Positions 8,897-18,121 are shown, counted from the first letter of the stretch. The stretch: DNA of 64,000 nt from Bin5 sp965116395 (GCA_965116395.1 OZ220684.1:124001-188000); one strand, 5' to 3'. The notes: a model not told the origin generated them from the sequence alone. Numbers and translations: made by a program.

Positions 8897-9271
8897 TTAA
8901 CGCCCGATAGGCAGAAGCCTGACCCGGCTCCTGCTCTCGTCTACGACAACCAAAGCACCGGATGAGAGATCGGCCTCATGTTGCCGAAGTGCAGCGAGAA
9001 CAGCGTCACCGAGACGATCCGGCATTACGTCGACAGCCCGAACCTGAATTACACTTGGTCCCGTTGCACGGGACAATGCCAGTAATGCGCCAAAATCAAG
9101 ATCGTGTGTAAATACAACACTTTCGTGGGTTACGGCCCATTCCATAATCGTAGCGTCACTGGCCCGCGGGTCGCCGATCCTGGACAGATGAACTGCCGAC
9201 CGTCCATGGCTCTCCAGTAGAGAAATCCAATCAGGCGACAGGTTCATGTCGACCACAAGTTTCACGGTCAT
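8897..9271 (-). CDS. DUF5615 PIN-like protein, probable toxin of a TA pair
   Basis: A 124-residue protein of the DUF5615 family, distant relatives of PIN-domain ribonucleases. It begins MTVKLVVDMNLSPDW with the conserved early Asp, followed by a conserved IGDPRASDATI segment and FTHDLDFGALL with further acidic residues that may bind metal. The ATG at 9271 is chosen over one 13 codons upstream because it overlaps the stop of the DUF433 gene (ATGA), the usual coupling in such pairs. DUF433/DUF5615 pairs are predicted toxin-antitoxin modules. RNA cleavage has not been shown for this one. Confidence 0.85.
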   Translation of the reverse strand: MTVKLVVDMNLSPDWISLLESHGRSAVHLSRIGDPRASDATIMEWAVTHESVVFTHDLDFGALLALSRATGPSVIQVRAVDVMPDRLGDAVLAALRQHEADLSSGALVVVDESRSRVRLLPIGR

Positions 9272-9498
9272 GGAATGGAAAGCGGAACTTCGCGCTCTTC
9301 CAGCCTCCATGCCGCATAAGCAAGAGATTGGTCGATATCTTCCTGCTCAAGATACGGGTAAGCTGCCAAAATCTCCTCTCTAGACCTCCCGGCTGCCAAG
9401 AGCCCGACGACGGTTCCAGCAGTAACGCGCATTCCGCGAATGCACGCTTTTCCTCCCATCACGGAAGGGTCGAAGGTGATTCTTGGAAACGCTTCCAT
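9268..9498 (-). CDS. DUF433 protein, probable antitoxin
   Basis: A 76-residue DUF433 (VapB-like) protein with the family core near residues 10-40, including GGKACIRGMRVT and a helix-turn-helix-like segment through AAGRSREEILAAYPYL. DUF433 proteins are small DNA-binding antitoxins usually encoded just before a DUF5615 partner, as here. The pair overlaps by 4 bp and probably autoregulates its own promoter, but I could not identify a convincing operator. The module stands alone between leuS and a HAD phosphatase gene, as mobile TA modules often do. Confidence 0.85.
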   Translation of the reverse strand: MEAFPRITFDPSVMGGKACIRGMRVTAGTVVGLLAAGRSREEILAAYPYLEQEDIDQSLAYAAWRLEEREVPLSIP

Positions 9499-9998
9499 TT
9501 TCTACCTTTCAGAGAGTGCGCCAAACGAGCGAACGCTTTATGCAAAGTCGTCGATTTAACGGCGCACAGTCGGCATGTATTGGCGCAGCACTTTCAGAAG
9601 TCTTTCGCATGTCCTTCCCTTGTCTCCTGTCTTGATTGTAGCTACGATTCCAGGGGGTTGCAACTCCAAGGGAAGGATTGCCACCTCATACAGGCGTGCT
9701 GCACAGAAGGAAATAGCTAGAAAAAACGCTGGATTGACCCAACCTTTACAAGAAATGAAGGTCGTTGTTGAAAAAGTTGGTTGCATAGCCATCGACCGTG
9801 GGAAGGGAGATGCACGGCACACAGGAGTAGGGAATTATGCTCTTTAGATGGCAGCGCGCCAAGTTCAATTGATAGTTCACCAGATTGTTGGAGAGACGGA
9901 AGGAGACACAGGTCTCCTAAACACTTCAGTCATTTAGAAGGTCGCATCTGCGCAACTTTCTTTTCTCAGTTGCTTTTATTGCAAGGATACGATTGAAC
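9499..9998. other. Non-coding gap with a short perfect palindrome
   Basis: No convincing gene in about 500 bp. The only structure I see is a perfect 7-bp hairpin at 9901-9918 (AGGAGAC-ACAG-GTCTCCT), about 80 bp before the HAD phosphatase start. It has no T-run, so it is not a terminator. It could be an operator or chance. Confidence 0.4.
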
Positions 9999-10850
9999 AT
10001 GAACTACCCCATTCGACTCATCTCGGTCGATCTTGATGGCACACTGTTTCGCAGTGATAGCACGCCCGCGCCTGAAGGCGTGCGGCTGTTGCAGAGCGCT
10101 AACGGAATGGGTGTGAAGATTGTCATAAATACAACCCGCAACATCGGCGGCGTGCGCAAACTTTGCAAGGCTTGGGGCTTTGGCGACCCGGTTATCTGTA
10201 CAAACGGCGCGCAGATATTTGCGTCGCCAGAAGGGCCAGTGTGGGCGTCATTCACGATTCCGATGGAGGTCGCCCGTTCGGTTGCCCGGCTCGCGGATGA
10301 GCATGGCTGGGAGGTGAGCACAAGTGTCGGCATACTGAGTTACTTGAGGCAGCGACCCGGGCAGCCCCTCGGGCCAATTGAGCACTGGTCAGGCGTAGGC
10401 ATGGAAGGGAAGCCGGATCTGCCCAGACTGGTAGTTGTGTCGACAAATGAAGAGGCATTGGTTGGCGACCCGATGCGAATGCTCCTTCACGAACCGGAGG
10501 CTATTGCGGCCGTGCAAGGGCTGACGGAACAGTTCTCGCAGGACTGCCGAACTAAGACGTATTTCGAGCCTGACGGTCGAGTGCACTCGCTGTGCGTATT
10601 ACCGCGAGAGGCTGACAAGGGCTCGGCGCTGGAATTGGTTGCAAGAAAACTGAAGATTCCTCTCGCCCAGACGCTCGCGATTGGCGACAACACCAACGAC
10701 ATGCCGATGTTCGCGGCGGCCGGGGTTAGCACGGCGATGGGTAACGCGACGCCTGAGGTGAAAGCTGCAGCCACTGTCGTCGGCCCGTCCAATGATGATG
10801 AGGGCGTGGCCTGGGCAGTCCGACGGTTCGTAGTGGGGCGTCCCAATTGA
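9999..10850 (+). CDS. Cof-type HAD-superfamily phosphatase
   Basis: A 283-residue HAD hydrolase of the Cof/YbiV type (class IIB cap). Motif I is DLDGT with the nucleophile and acid at Asp11 and Asp13. Motif IV is GDNTNDMPMF near residue 227. A conserved KGSAL precedes it. Members dephosphorylate sugar phosphates, nucleotides or PLP with low specificity in the cytoplasm. The ATG at 9999 has AAGGAT about 10 bp upstream and is preferred over the TTG two codons earlier. The gene stands alone before a converging sugar-acid catabolic block, so a sugar phosphate substrate is plausible but unproven. Confidence 0.9.
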   Translation: MNYPIRLISVDLDGTLFRSDSTPAPEGVRLLQSANGMGVKIVINTTRNIGGVRKLCKAWGFGDPVICTNGAQIFASPEGPVWASFTIPMEVARSVARLADEHGWEVSTSVGILSYLRQRPGQPLGPIEHWSGVGMEGKPDLPRLVVVSTNEEALVGDPMRMLLHEPEAIAAVQGLTEQFSQDCRTKTYFEPDGRVHSLCVLPREADKGSALELVARKLKIPLAQTLAIGDNTNDMPMFAAAGVSTAMGNATPEVKAAATVVGPSNDDEGVAWAVRRFVVGRPN

Positions 10851-10921
10851 CAATGTGCGGTTGTGTCAGATAACAGGAAACCAAGAGGAACTACCAGCTT
10901 ACGGGCGGAATTGGACGGGCC

Positions 10922-12061
10922 CTACTGGTCCACTACTGATCCGTCGGCATGGAGACGCGTCTGCACAGCTCGTGGGACGTAGGGATGACGCTCGGCTGCG
11001 TCCGAGACCAGTTCGATGCCGATTCCGGGCGCGTCGGGGATGATGAGGAAGCCGTTCTCCTGGGTCAGAGCGCTCTTGACGATCTCGCTCTTGGGCGGTT
11101 CGTCCTCACCCGTGGGGTATTCCTGCAAGGCAAAATTAGGAATACAGGCGGCCAGTTGAATGCAGGCGGCGGTGCTGACCGGGCTGAGCGGATTGTGCGG
11201 GACTACTTGTACATGAAACGCTTCGGCCAGGGCTGCAATCTTCTTGGCGTGGCTCAAGCCGCCGACCATGCAGACGTCCGGTCGGACAAATTGCACGGCG
11301 CCGCGCTGCAAGAGTGCCTGGAACTCCCAGATGCTGTGCAGGCGTTCGCCGGTCGCGATGGGAATACCTATCTTTGATGCTACCAGCGCCATCTCATCCA
11401 GATTGTCCGGCGTGACCGGGTCCTCGTAGAAGAAGGGATGGTAGGGCTCGATTCCCCGCCCCAAGACAATAGCCTCGCTGGGAGTCAGGCGGCGGTGGAT
11501 CTCGATGCACAGGTCAACGTCGCGGCCGACCGCCTGCCGGTAGGCGGCCACGGTCTCGATGGCGTCCTCGATCATGTCGACGTGGGTCTTGAAGTAGGGC
11601 AGATCGCGGCTGTCGTCGAGGAAGGGCGTCAGATGTCCTACGGCGGTGAAACCCCGCTCTTTAGCGTCAACGCATCCGGCGATCAGCTCTTCCTTAGTCT
11701 GGCCAAAGACGTGATAGTAGACGCGGGCCTTGTCGCGCACTTTCCCGCCGAGAAGCTGGTAGGCTGGCACACCGAAGTGCTTGCCGGCGATGTCCCAGAG
11801 GGCGATGTCGACTGCGCTGAGCGCGCCCATTACCGCGGCGCCGCGAAAGTGGCTCCAGCGGTACAGGTACTGCCAGTGATGCTCAATCCGCAAGGGGTCC
11901 TGACCGATCAGGTAGCGTTTGAAGGTCTCAACCGCGCCTGCCGACGCCTCCAGAAAGCCCCAGGCGCCGGATTCGCCCAGACCGGTGATTCCGGCGTCGG
12001 TGTCCACCTCTACGAACAGATAGCGGTCTACAAAAATGGTGCGGACATCGGTGATCTGCAT
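10922..12061 (-). CDS. Enolase-superfamily sugar-acid dehydratase, galactonate-dehydratase-like
   Basis: A 379-residue mandelate racemase/muconate lactonizing enzyme relative. The metal ligands fit Glu187 (in CIEIHRR, where Asp is usual), Glu213 (YEDP) and Glu239 (TGER). His189 and His289 (HNPLSP) match the two catalytic histidines of D-galactonate dehydratases. The enzyme should abstract an alpha-proton from an aldonate and eliminate water. Because of the Asp-to-Glu change, the substrate may not be galactonate. It lies 12 bp after the sulfatase gene on the same strand and is probably co-transcribed with it. Confidence 0.85.
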   Translation of the reverse strand: MQITDVRTIFVDRYLFVEVDTDAGITGLGESGAWGFLEASAGAVETFKRYLIGQDPLRIEHHWQYLYRWSHFRGAAVMGALSAVDIALWDIAGKHFGVPAYQLLGGKVRDKARVYYHVFGQTKEELIAGCVDAKERGFTAVGHLTPFLDDSRDLPYFKTHVDMIEDAIETVAAYRQAVGRDVDLCIEIHRRLTPSEAIVLGRGIEPYHPFFYEDPVTPDNLDEMALVASKIGIPIATGERLHSIWEFQALLQRGAVQFVRPDVCMVGGLSHAKKIAALAEAFHVQVVPHNPLSPVSTAACIQLAACIPNFALQEYPTGEDEPPKSEIVKSALTQENGFLIIPDAPGIGIELVSDAAERHPYVPRAVQTRLHADGSVVDQ

Positions 12062-12073
12062 GGTTGTCTCCCA

Positions 12074-13504
12074 CTAACGACTGTTCAGCGCCCAGTCCTT
12101 CGTCGTCAATCCGCTGCGGATGCGCCAGGCGAGAAGCGCCTGCAGTAACTCATCCTTTATTTCTGCATGGGGCGGTGCATCCCACAGGTTATGAATCTCT
12201 TCGGGATCATTGACCAGGTCAAAGAGTTGACCGTAAGGCTCGTCGACGAAATGGACAAGCTTCCACTCGTCGGTGCGGGCCATGGTCATGTAATCAGCGG
12301 GCAAGGTCCCGTCGCGGCAGTGCTCGGCGAAGACGATGTCTCGACCAGCCCAGTCCTCGCCCGTTAGGGCGGGCAGCAAGGATTCGGCTTCGAAGTCCTC
12401 CGGCACATCCACCCCGGCCAACTCAAGTATTGTTGGGCCCAGATCGAAGAGCGAACAGAGCTGGTCCAGGGAGCGTCCGCCGGTGAAGCGTCCCGGCGCC
12501 CACACGATCGTGGGCACGCGGGTGATGATGTCGTACATGGTCCACTTCTGGCTATGGCCGTGATCGCCCAGGCAGTCTCCGTGGTCCGAGGTGAAGATGA
12601 CGACGGCGTTCTCCAGATAGCCCTGATCTTCCAAGGCTGCCAGCAGCTCGCCCACTTTTTCGTCGATCATCGACACGTTCGCCATGTAGTAGGCGCGCTG
12701 TCGGTGGCGTTGTTCCGGGGTCGGGTTGAGGAGATGCACGACCGAATCGTGATCCACTTCGGAGTTGTGGACGCGCATTTCGTGGAAGGGCGGCGGCTGC
12801 CCTGCGATCTCCTCTTTGGTCACACTCTGGATCGGCAGATCCTTGTCCAGGTAGTCCTGGCTGAAACGGGGCGTGGGGTCGTAAGGGGGGTGAGGCCCGG
12901 GAAAGCCCACCTGCAGGAAGAGCGGTTCATCCGGTTTGGGCTTGTTGCGAACCCACCAGGTCGCGAAATCGCCCACGAACATATCGGAGTGCAGATCCTC
13001 GGGCAACTCCCAATCGAAGGCGCCGAGACTGTCTGCGTAGTCGTCGCGCTGGCGGTATAGGACACGCTGCTGCTTGACATGGCCGCGGGCACGGAGGGCC
13101 TTGTCCCATTCGTCGTAGTAGTAGCGGCCTTCCAGGTAGCGGTCCTTGTTCTCGACGACGTATCGCTCGTGGAAGCCCAAAGGTGTCTCAAAAGGGGAGG
13201 TGTGCATCTTTCCGATATTGACACAGTGGTAGCCGCCGTCGTTCAGATCCTCTACCCATGAGGAGGTCCAGCGGTCGCCGTTCTTGAGGATGCCGGTGGT
13301 GTGGGGATAGTAGCCGGTGAAGAGACTGGCCCGCGCGGGCGCGCACGAGGGCGCGGTGATGTGGCAGTTGGTGAAACTGACGCCTTCCCGCACCATGCGA
13401 TCGAGGTGCGGCGTCTCCATGTAGTCGAATCCCAGCGCAGCGATGGTGTCGAAGCGCTGTTGGTCGGTGATAATAAGAATGATATTTGGACGACTGTCGG
13501 CCAT
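12074..13504 (-). CDS. Sulfatase (arylsulfatase/choline-sulfatase family)
   Basis: A 476-residue type I sulfatase. The formylglycine signature is CAPAR with Cys54, so an FGE-type maturase is expected elsewhere in the genome. Metal and substrate residues fit ITDQQRFDT near the start and TSDHGDCLGDHG near residue 310. There is no signal peptide, so it probably acts in the cytoplasm on imported sulfated small molecules or sugars. It sits between the amidohydrolase and the enolase-superfamily dehydratase on the same strand with gaps of 12-23 bp, which suggests a pathway for a sulfated sugar or sugar acid. Confidence 0.93.
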   Translation of the reverse strand: MADSRPNIILIITDQQRFDTIAALGFDYMETPHLDRMVREGVSFTNCHITAPSCAPARASLFTGYYPHTTGILKNGDRWTSSWVEDLNDGGYHCVNIGKMHTSPFETPLGFHERYVVENKDRYLEGRYYYDEWDKALRARGHVKQQRVLYRQRDDYADSLGAFDWELPEDLHSDMFVGDFATWWVRNKPKPDEPLFLQVGFPGPHPPYDPTPRFSQDYLDKDLPIQSVTKEEIAGQPPPFHEMRVHNSEVDHDSVVHLLNPTPEQRHRQRAYYMANVSMIDEKVGELLAALEDQGYLENAVVIFTSDHGDCLGDHGHSQKWTMYDIITRVPTIVWAPGRFTGGRSLDQLCSLFDLGPTILELAGVDVPEDFEAESLLPALTGEDWAGRDIVFAEHCRDGTLPADYMTMARTDEWKLVHFVDEPYGQLFDLVNDPEEIHNLWDAPPHAEIKDELLQALLAWRIRSGLTTKDWALNSR

Positions 13505-13527
13505 CCGGTTCGACTCCTATGTTCTTG

Positions 13528-14829
13528 TCAATACGTTACGGCGGCGCGCAGAACTTCCTTCTTTTTCTCTACGCGGAAACATTCATACTGGTTGTCATGC
13601 ATATAGCGACGAGCCAGGTCAATGGCCTGTTTTTCAGTTAGCAAGCCCTCGGATATTTCGGCCTGCATTGCCCTGGTAAACCAGGTTCGGGCCTGCTTGG
13701 CGTAGGCGAGGGCCGCGCCAGGGTAACCGGTATCGCCGCCGAAGAGGAACAGCTTGTTGGCGGGCGCTGCATGGATGAAACGGCGGACAAACTCCATCGA
13801 GCTATAGGGGTTGATGCTCCAAGCCCAACAGAGGTCAGCGTATACGTTGGGGTAGTGCTTGGCCAACGCGACCAATTCTTCGGTATACGGATAGGCGATG
13901 TGCATGAGGACGAACCGCGCATCGGGATACTTTGCCAGCAAAGGGCAGAGGTTGCCGCTGTGGATGTAGTCCACGGGCATGCGGCTGTGGCCGGCGTAGT
14001 AGCCGGTGTGCAGCTTCATGGGTAGATCGTGTTCGATGCACAGCTCCACACCCCTGGCCCAGCACCAGTCTCCCAGGGTTAGCCTTGCTGTTTCGTCGAT
14101 CTCTTCGCCGTCTCGCAAATAGATGTCGAGAGCTTTGGCGGCGTCGGCGTCGCTGCGCTCTTGCCAGCGCAAGGTCCGATTGTAGGCGTGCTGCGATTTG
14201 ACGGCGATCGCCGGCGTGGAAAATTCTTGAAAAATCGTTTCCATCACCCTTCGCAGAGAAGTGAGGTCGGACACTTCCAGACCGGTATGTTTGGCGATTT
14301 CCTCGTGATTTGGCTTCCCCGAACACATTTCGGCCCAGGAGATATCATAGAAGAAAAAGTCGGGCCCTGAGCGATCCGGGGTGACCTGGATTGTAAAGGC
14401 GTCGGTCTGGATGTGGTCCAAATTTGCCTCATCCCTGAGCAGACGCAGGCGCTCGCCCGGTTGGATGAAGCCTGCGTTCTTTTCCTGGGCGGCGGCGATG
14501 GAATCTGGCGTCAGCTCTTCAATTCCGTACAGATCGCTGGCAATAATGCTTACGGCTTCACCATAGCCGGTATGTTGTACTCTGGCCCATGCTTCCTGTA
14601 CTGGTGCAAAGCGGGCGGCCACGTCAGGGTCTGACGGGTCTAGCAACTTGTCGAGGGCCTCTCCAGAGGCTCCGGCTACGAACAGGTCGGCCGGGACGTA
14701 GTTCTGGAAAAGCTGGCCCAAAATGTCAGGTCGCTCGTCCAGATAGGACTCTTCTCCTCGCATATGCTCGTGGGTATCCACGAGAGGGGTCTGCTGGATG
14801 ACAGCGGCGATATCGGTTTGTGAAGTCAT
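13528..14829 (-). CDS. Amidohydrolase-superfamily protein (uronate-isomerase-like fold)
   Basis: A 433-residue TIM-barrel metal hydrolase. The N-terminal HxH is at His20/His22 in VDTHEH. Later candidate metal residues are in MKLHTGYYAGH, LMHIAYPY and the terminal FGGDTGYP. The architecture recalls the uronate isomerase branch (COG1904-like), but I cannot assign a reaction. The ATG at 14829 is preferred because the upstream in-frame ATG at 14865 would overlap msrA. It lies 23 bp upstream of the sulfatase gene. The three genes sulfatase, dehydratase and amidohydrolase look like one catabolic operon. Confidence 0.8.
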   Translation of the reverse strand: MTSQTDIAAVIQQTPLVDTHEHMRGEESYLDERPDILGQLFQNYVPADLFVAGASGEALDKLLDPSDPDVAARFAPVQEAWARVQHTGYGEAVSIIASDLYGIEELTPDSIAAAQEKNAGFIQPGERLRLLRDEANLDHIQTDAFTIQVTPDRSGPDFFFYDISWAEMCSGKPNHEEIAKHTGLEVSDLTSLRRVMETIFQEFSTPAIAVKSQHAYNRTLRWQERSDADAAKALDIYLRDGEEIDETARLTLGDWCWARGVELCIEHDLPMKLHTGYYAGHSRMPVDYIHSGNLCPLLAKYPDARFVLMHIAYPYTEELVALAKHYPNVYADLCWAWSINPYSSMEFVRRFIHAAPANKLFLFGGDTGYPGAALAYAKQARTWFTRAMQAEISEGLLTEKQAIDLARRYMHDNQYECFRVEKKKEVLRAAVTY

Positions 14830-14837
14830 GGAAACTC

Positions 14838-15389
14838 TTAACTCGCTTTCAGCTTTGCATGCCATTGCTTGCGAAACTTGCCGACTTTCGGGCGAATTAC
14901 GAAAAGGCAGTAGGGCTGGAATCCGTTGTCGCGATAGTAGTTCTGGTGATAGTCCTCGGCGATGTAGAAGATGTCGAGAGGGGTCAACTCGGTGACGATG
15001 GGCGCGTCCCAGATTTGCGGTGCGTAATCGCGAATCATCTCTTCGGCCACTTCTTTCTGTTCTTCGTCATGGTAGAGGATGACAGAGCGATATTGGGGTC
15101 CGACGTCGTTACCCTGGCGGTTGGGCGTTGTGGGGTCGTGGGAAGTAAAGAAGACTTCCAGGACCTCACGAAAAGAGATTACAGACGGGTCGAAGGAGAC
15201 CTGAATGACTTCGGCGTGGCCGGTTGTCTTAGAGCAGATCTGCTCGTAAGTGGGGTTAGCTACATGGCCGCCAGCATAACCTGAAACGACCTGATTCACT
15301 CCGACTAACTCCTCATAGAGGGGTTCCAGGCACCAGAAGCAGCCCCCACCCAGGGTGGCAACTTCCAGGGAATTCGTATCATTGGACAT
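14838..15389 (-). CDS. msrA: Peptide-methionine (S)-S-oxide reductase
   Basis: A 183-residue MsrA of standard length. The active site GCFWC places the catalytic Cys17 and Cys20. The typical YAGGH near residue 68, DPSVISF and EDYHQNYY motifs follow. It reduces oxidised methionine residues in proteins and free Met sulfoxide using thioredoxin. It lies 8 bp upstream of the amidohydrolase gene on the same strand and could share a transcript, although its role in oxidative-damage repair is unrelated to sugar catabolism. Confidence 0.95.
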   Translation of the reverse strand: MSNDTNSLEVATLGGGCFWCLEPLYEELVGVNQVVSGYAGGHVANPTYEQICSKTTGHAEVIQVSFDPSVISFREVLEVFFTSHDPTTPNRQGNDVGPQYRSVILYHDEEQKEVAEEMIRDYAPQIWDAPIVTELTPLDIFYIAEDYHQNYYRDNGFQPYCLFVIRPKVGKFRKQWHAKLKAS

Positions 15390-15764
15390 AGCGTTCTCTC
15401 CCTATCAAATATCTTTGCAATGAGACCATCCGCCAGTCCCAGTCGCGTTGCCTCATTGACCAAGGTGTTAAACAGTTTCCATGTTATGAGATCAGGGTAG
15501 GGTCATACTGGCGGCCAATGGCTCTTAACGCAGGCAGATTGTATCAATATCGAAGGCTTTGCCAGGCGAGAGTATCTTACCCCAGAAGGGGTCGGAGTCC
15601 AACAGGTTCTGACAAAAACAGTATGGCCCTTTCAGAATTGCAAGGACTTGCGAAGTGGACAATCTGTGATATGTTTCTGACGCAAACGGACTGTGGCTGG
15701 GGTTGAATATCGGCCACAGGTCATTGACCTCAATTCCAGATACCATTACAGAAGGAACGCCAAC
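15390..15764 (+). promoter_or_regulatory. Divergent intergenic region with a weak promoter for the mannonate-dehydratase-like gene
   Basis: The 375 bp between divergent msrA and the mannonate-dehydratase-like gene carry no gene I can support. TTGCGA (15648-15653), a 16-bp spacer and TATGTT (15670-15675) form a moderate plus-strand promoter. AGAAGGA provides the ribosome binding site just before 15765. Confidence 0.4.
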
Positions 15765-16745
15765 ATGATTCGAATTGCAGAGATGTTGCCGGCGCAGCCA
15801 TCCCCTTTGTGGACGCTTGTCAAACAGTGCGGCGTCAATCGCGCTGTGGGCCAGATGGATATGTCCACCCTCGACCATCCGGATCCTGACATGAAACCGT
15901 GGGGATTCATGAGCCTGGCCAGGGTGAAGAGCGCCTACGAGAACGCCGGCTTTCGCCTCGAGGTGTTAGAGAGCCGCCCGCCGCTGGAAAAGGCCAAGTT
16001 GGGATTGCCGGGACGCGATGAGGAGATCGAGACCGCGTGCGAGTTGATCCTCAACATGGGCCGTTTGGGCATTCCGGTCTGGTGCAGCGAATGGATGCCC
16101 ATATTCGGCTGGATGCGGACGGCGACGACGATACCGGAGCGAGGCGGCGCGTTGGTGACCGGTTTTGACTATGATGTGATGCGTAATGCTCCGCTGACCG
16201 AGCACGGCGAGGTCAGCGAAGAGCAACTATGGGACAACCTGAAATACTTCCTGGAAGCTGTCGTGCCGGTGGCCGAAGAGGCCGGCGTTAAGCTGGCGAT
16301 GCATCCTGACGACCCGCCGCTGTCGCCGATCCGGGGACTGGGCCGTATCATGCGCAGCGTCGAAAATTTCCAGCGGTTGATCGATCTGGTTCCCAGCCCG
16401 GCAAACGGAATATGCCTGTGCCAGGGCAACTTTACGCTAATGACTGATGACCTGCCTAAGGCGATCCGTCATTTCGGGGCCCAGGATAAGATATTCTTCG
16501 TCCATTTCCGCGATGTGCGGGGGGCGCCAGAAAAGTTTAACGAGACCTTCCACGATAACGGCAAGACTGATATGCTCGCCTGCATGAAAGCCTACCGGGA
16601 TATTGGTTTTAGCGGCGTGCTGCGGCCCGATCATGTGCCGACGATGGAAGGCGACAGCAATGAGGACGCCGGGTACTCGTCGATCGGCAGGTTGTATGCC
16701 ATTGGCTACATTCGCGGCCTGCGGCAAGCCGTTTATGAATCTTAG
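15765..16745 (+). CDS. Mannonate-dehydratase-like protein (UxuA family)
   Basis: A 326-residue TIM-barrel protein of the UxuA family, somewhat shorter than enterobacterial UxuA. Putative metal ligands are Cys219 in CLCQGN, the histidine in VHFRDV, and the Asp/His in RPDHVP near the C-terminus. MHPDDPP near residue 180 is also typical. UxuA converts D-mannonate to 2-keto-3-deoxygluconate in hexuronate catabolism. The start ATG at 15765 is supported by AGAAGGA and by family alignment. Its neighbours (a dehydratase, a sulfatase and an acetyl-esterase) support uronate or sulfated polysaccharide use. Confidence 0.85.
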   Translation: MIRIAEMLPAQPSPLWTLVKQCGVNRAVGQMDMSTLDHPDPDMKPWGFMSLARVKSAYENAGFRLEVLESRPPLEKAKLGLPGRDEEIETACELILNMGRLGIPVWCSEWMPIFGWMRTATTIPERGGALVTGFDYDVMRNAPLTEHGEVSEEQLWDNLKYFLEAVVPVAEEAGVKLAMHPDDPPLSPIRGLGRIMRSVENFQRLIDLVPSPANGICLCQGNFTLMTDDLPKAIRHFGAQDKIFFVHFRDVRGAPEKFNETFHDNGKTDMLACMKAYRDIGFSGVLRPDHVPTMEGDSNEDAGYSSIGRLYAIGYIRGLRQAVYES

Positions 16746-16757
16746 AAACTCACCCTC

Positions 16758-17723
16758 TTACATTTCCAGCATCCACTGGAAGATCATATCTTCGAAATCG
16801 GGCAGCTTTTCGTGGCCGTAGTCGGGATAGATGACCGTCCGCTTGGAGGAGGTGATCTTATTGAAGGCCGCGTATTGTGTGGAAGGCGGGCAGACCTGGT
16901 CCATGAGACCGACGCCCATCAGGACCTCGCCGCGAATGCGGGGCGTCAGATTCTGGACATCGATATAGCCCAACCGGGTGAAGACCGCTTCCTCACGCTC
17001 GTGGCGGGGATCAAAATTGCGGAACCATTCGCGCAGTTCGGCGTAGGCGTTCTGATCCAGGTCGAGGTCCCATACTCGTTTGTAGTCGCACAGGAAGGGA
17101 AAGATCGGCGCGGCCCGATTTACGCGCGGCTCCAGCGAAGCGCAGGCAAGCGTGAGCCCGCCGCCCTGGCTGCCGCCGGTTGCTCCTACGCGGGAGGCGT
17201 CGACGTCGTCCATTTGCATCACGATCTGTGCCAAGCGGGCAGTATCGAGGAATGTATGCCGATATAGCAGGTCATCCGGCTCGCCGGCGAGCCCGCGCAC
17301 AATGTGTCCTCGCAGAGTCCAACCGGGAACGCCGCCTACATCTTCGGAACGCCCGCCGCCTTGACCGCGGCAGTCTAAGGCGGCAACGGTGAAGCCGGCG
17401 CCGGCATAGCCCAGCTTGCTCTGCCAGTCGCCGGCGTTACCGCTATAGCCATGGAACATGAGCACTGCAGGATGGGGCTCTTGTGCATCGCGAGGGCGCA
17501 GCAGTTTGGCGTGCACGCGTGCGCCGCGCGTTCCCGTGAAATAGAGATGGAAACATTCTGCATAGGGCGCCTGGAATTCAGCCGGGACAAGCTCCACTTC
17601 CGGGTCGACCGACGCGAGTTCGGCGAGGGCTGCGTTCCAATAATCGTCGAAGTCGTCCGGGCGCGGGTTGGTGCCCTGGTAAGAGGTCAGTTCAGCCAAT
17701 TTCATATCAAAAAGTAGAGGCAT
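16758..17723 (-). CDS. Acetyl xylan esterase / cephalosporin-C deacetylase family hydrolase
   Basis: A 321-residue alpha/beta hydrolase of carbohydrate esterase family 7 (AXE1). The nucleophile Ser185 sits in GGSQGG. HGYSG near residue 91 and CRGQGG near residue 119 are family hallmarks. Asp in GLMDQVCPP and His in YPDYGHE complete the triad. Such cytoplasmic enzymes remove acetyl groups from imported acetylated oligosaccharides. There is no signal peptide, which fits. It converges on the mannonate-dehydratase-like gene (12-bp gap). AAGGA precedes the ATG. Confidence 0.92.
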   Translation of the reverse strand: MPLLFDMKLAELTSYQGTNPRPDDFDDYWNAALAELASVDPEVELVPAEFQAPYAECFHLYFTGTRGARVHAKLLRPRDAQEPHPAVLMFHGYSGNAGDWQSKLGYAGAGFTVAALDCRGQGGGRSEDVGGVPGWTLRGHIVRGLAGEPDDLLYRHTFLDTARLAQIVMQMDDVDASRVGATGGSQGGGLTLACASLEPRVNRAAPIFPFLCDYKRVWDLDLDQNAYAELREWFRNFDPRHEREEAVFTRLGYIDVQNLTPRIRGEVLMGVGLMDQVCPPSTQYAAFNKITSSKRTVIYPDYGHEKLPDFEDMIFQWMLEM

Positions 17724-18121
17724 GGCATATTCCTTGGTGTGGATTCTGGGGACAGTTAGTCAATGCAGACTCGAGCCTTCTTTACTGGCCACACCTATTG
17801 TCGCGTCAGAGGGACGTTGGCTGCAAACACGGCACACGGTGAAGGGCAGCCTCAGAAAGAGTCGGCATCCTGTTTTTGGCCGTGAAACTGCTGAGCCGGT
17901 AACTGCTTGCACACCGACTCTCTGATGTGTCAACCAGGCATTTGTGTGCTGAAAAGTCTTGACCTGTATGACCTAATCGGGTAGGATATGCTCGTTCTTT
18001 GCCACTCACCAATCAGGCACAGATTCCTCTTCTCGGCTCTTGGACGCCCAACCAGCACGTACGGCCTCGATTGGAAAGAAATTCAGAATCAGATGGGCAG
18101 GTCCCTGGTCTACATGTTTTG
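17724..18121 (+). other. Non-coding region with an orphan promoter-like sequence
   Basis: No gene is supported here. TTGACC (17959-17964), a 17-bp spacer and TAGGAT (17982-17987) form a plausible plus-strand promoter. It would read into repeat copy 2 and then, after nearly 1 kb, into the large Asp-box gene. The link to that gene is speculative. Confidence 0.3.

Noticed and set aside
9556..9847. Overlapping short frames on both strands between DUF433 and the HAD gene
   Set aside because: No ribosome binding sites or family resemblance, and the frames overlap each other on opposite strands.
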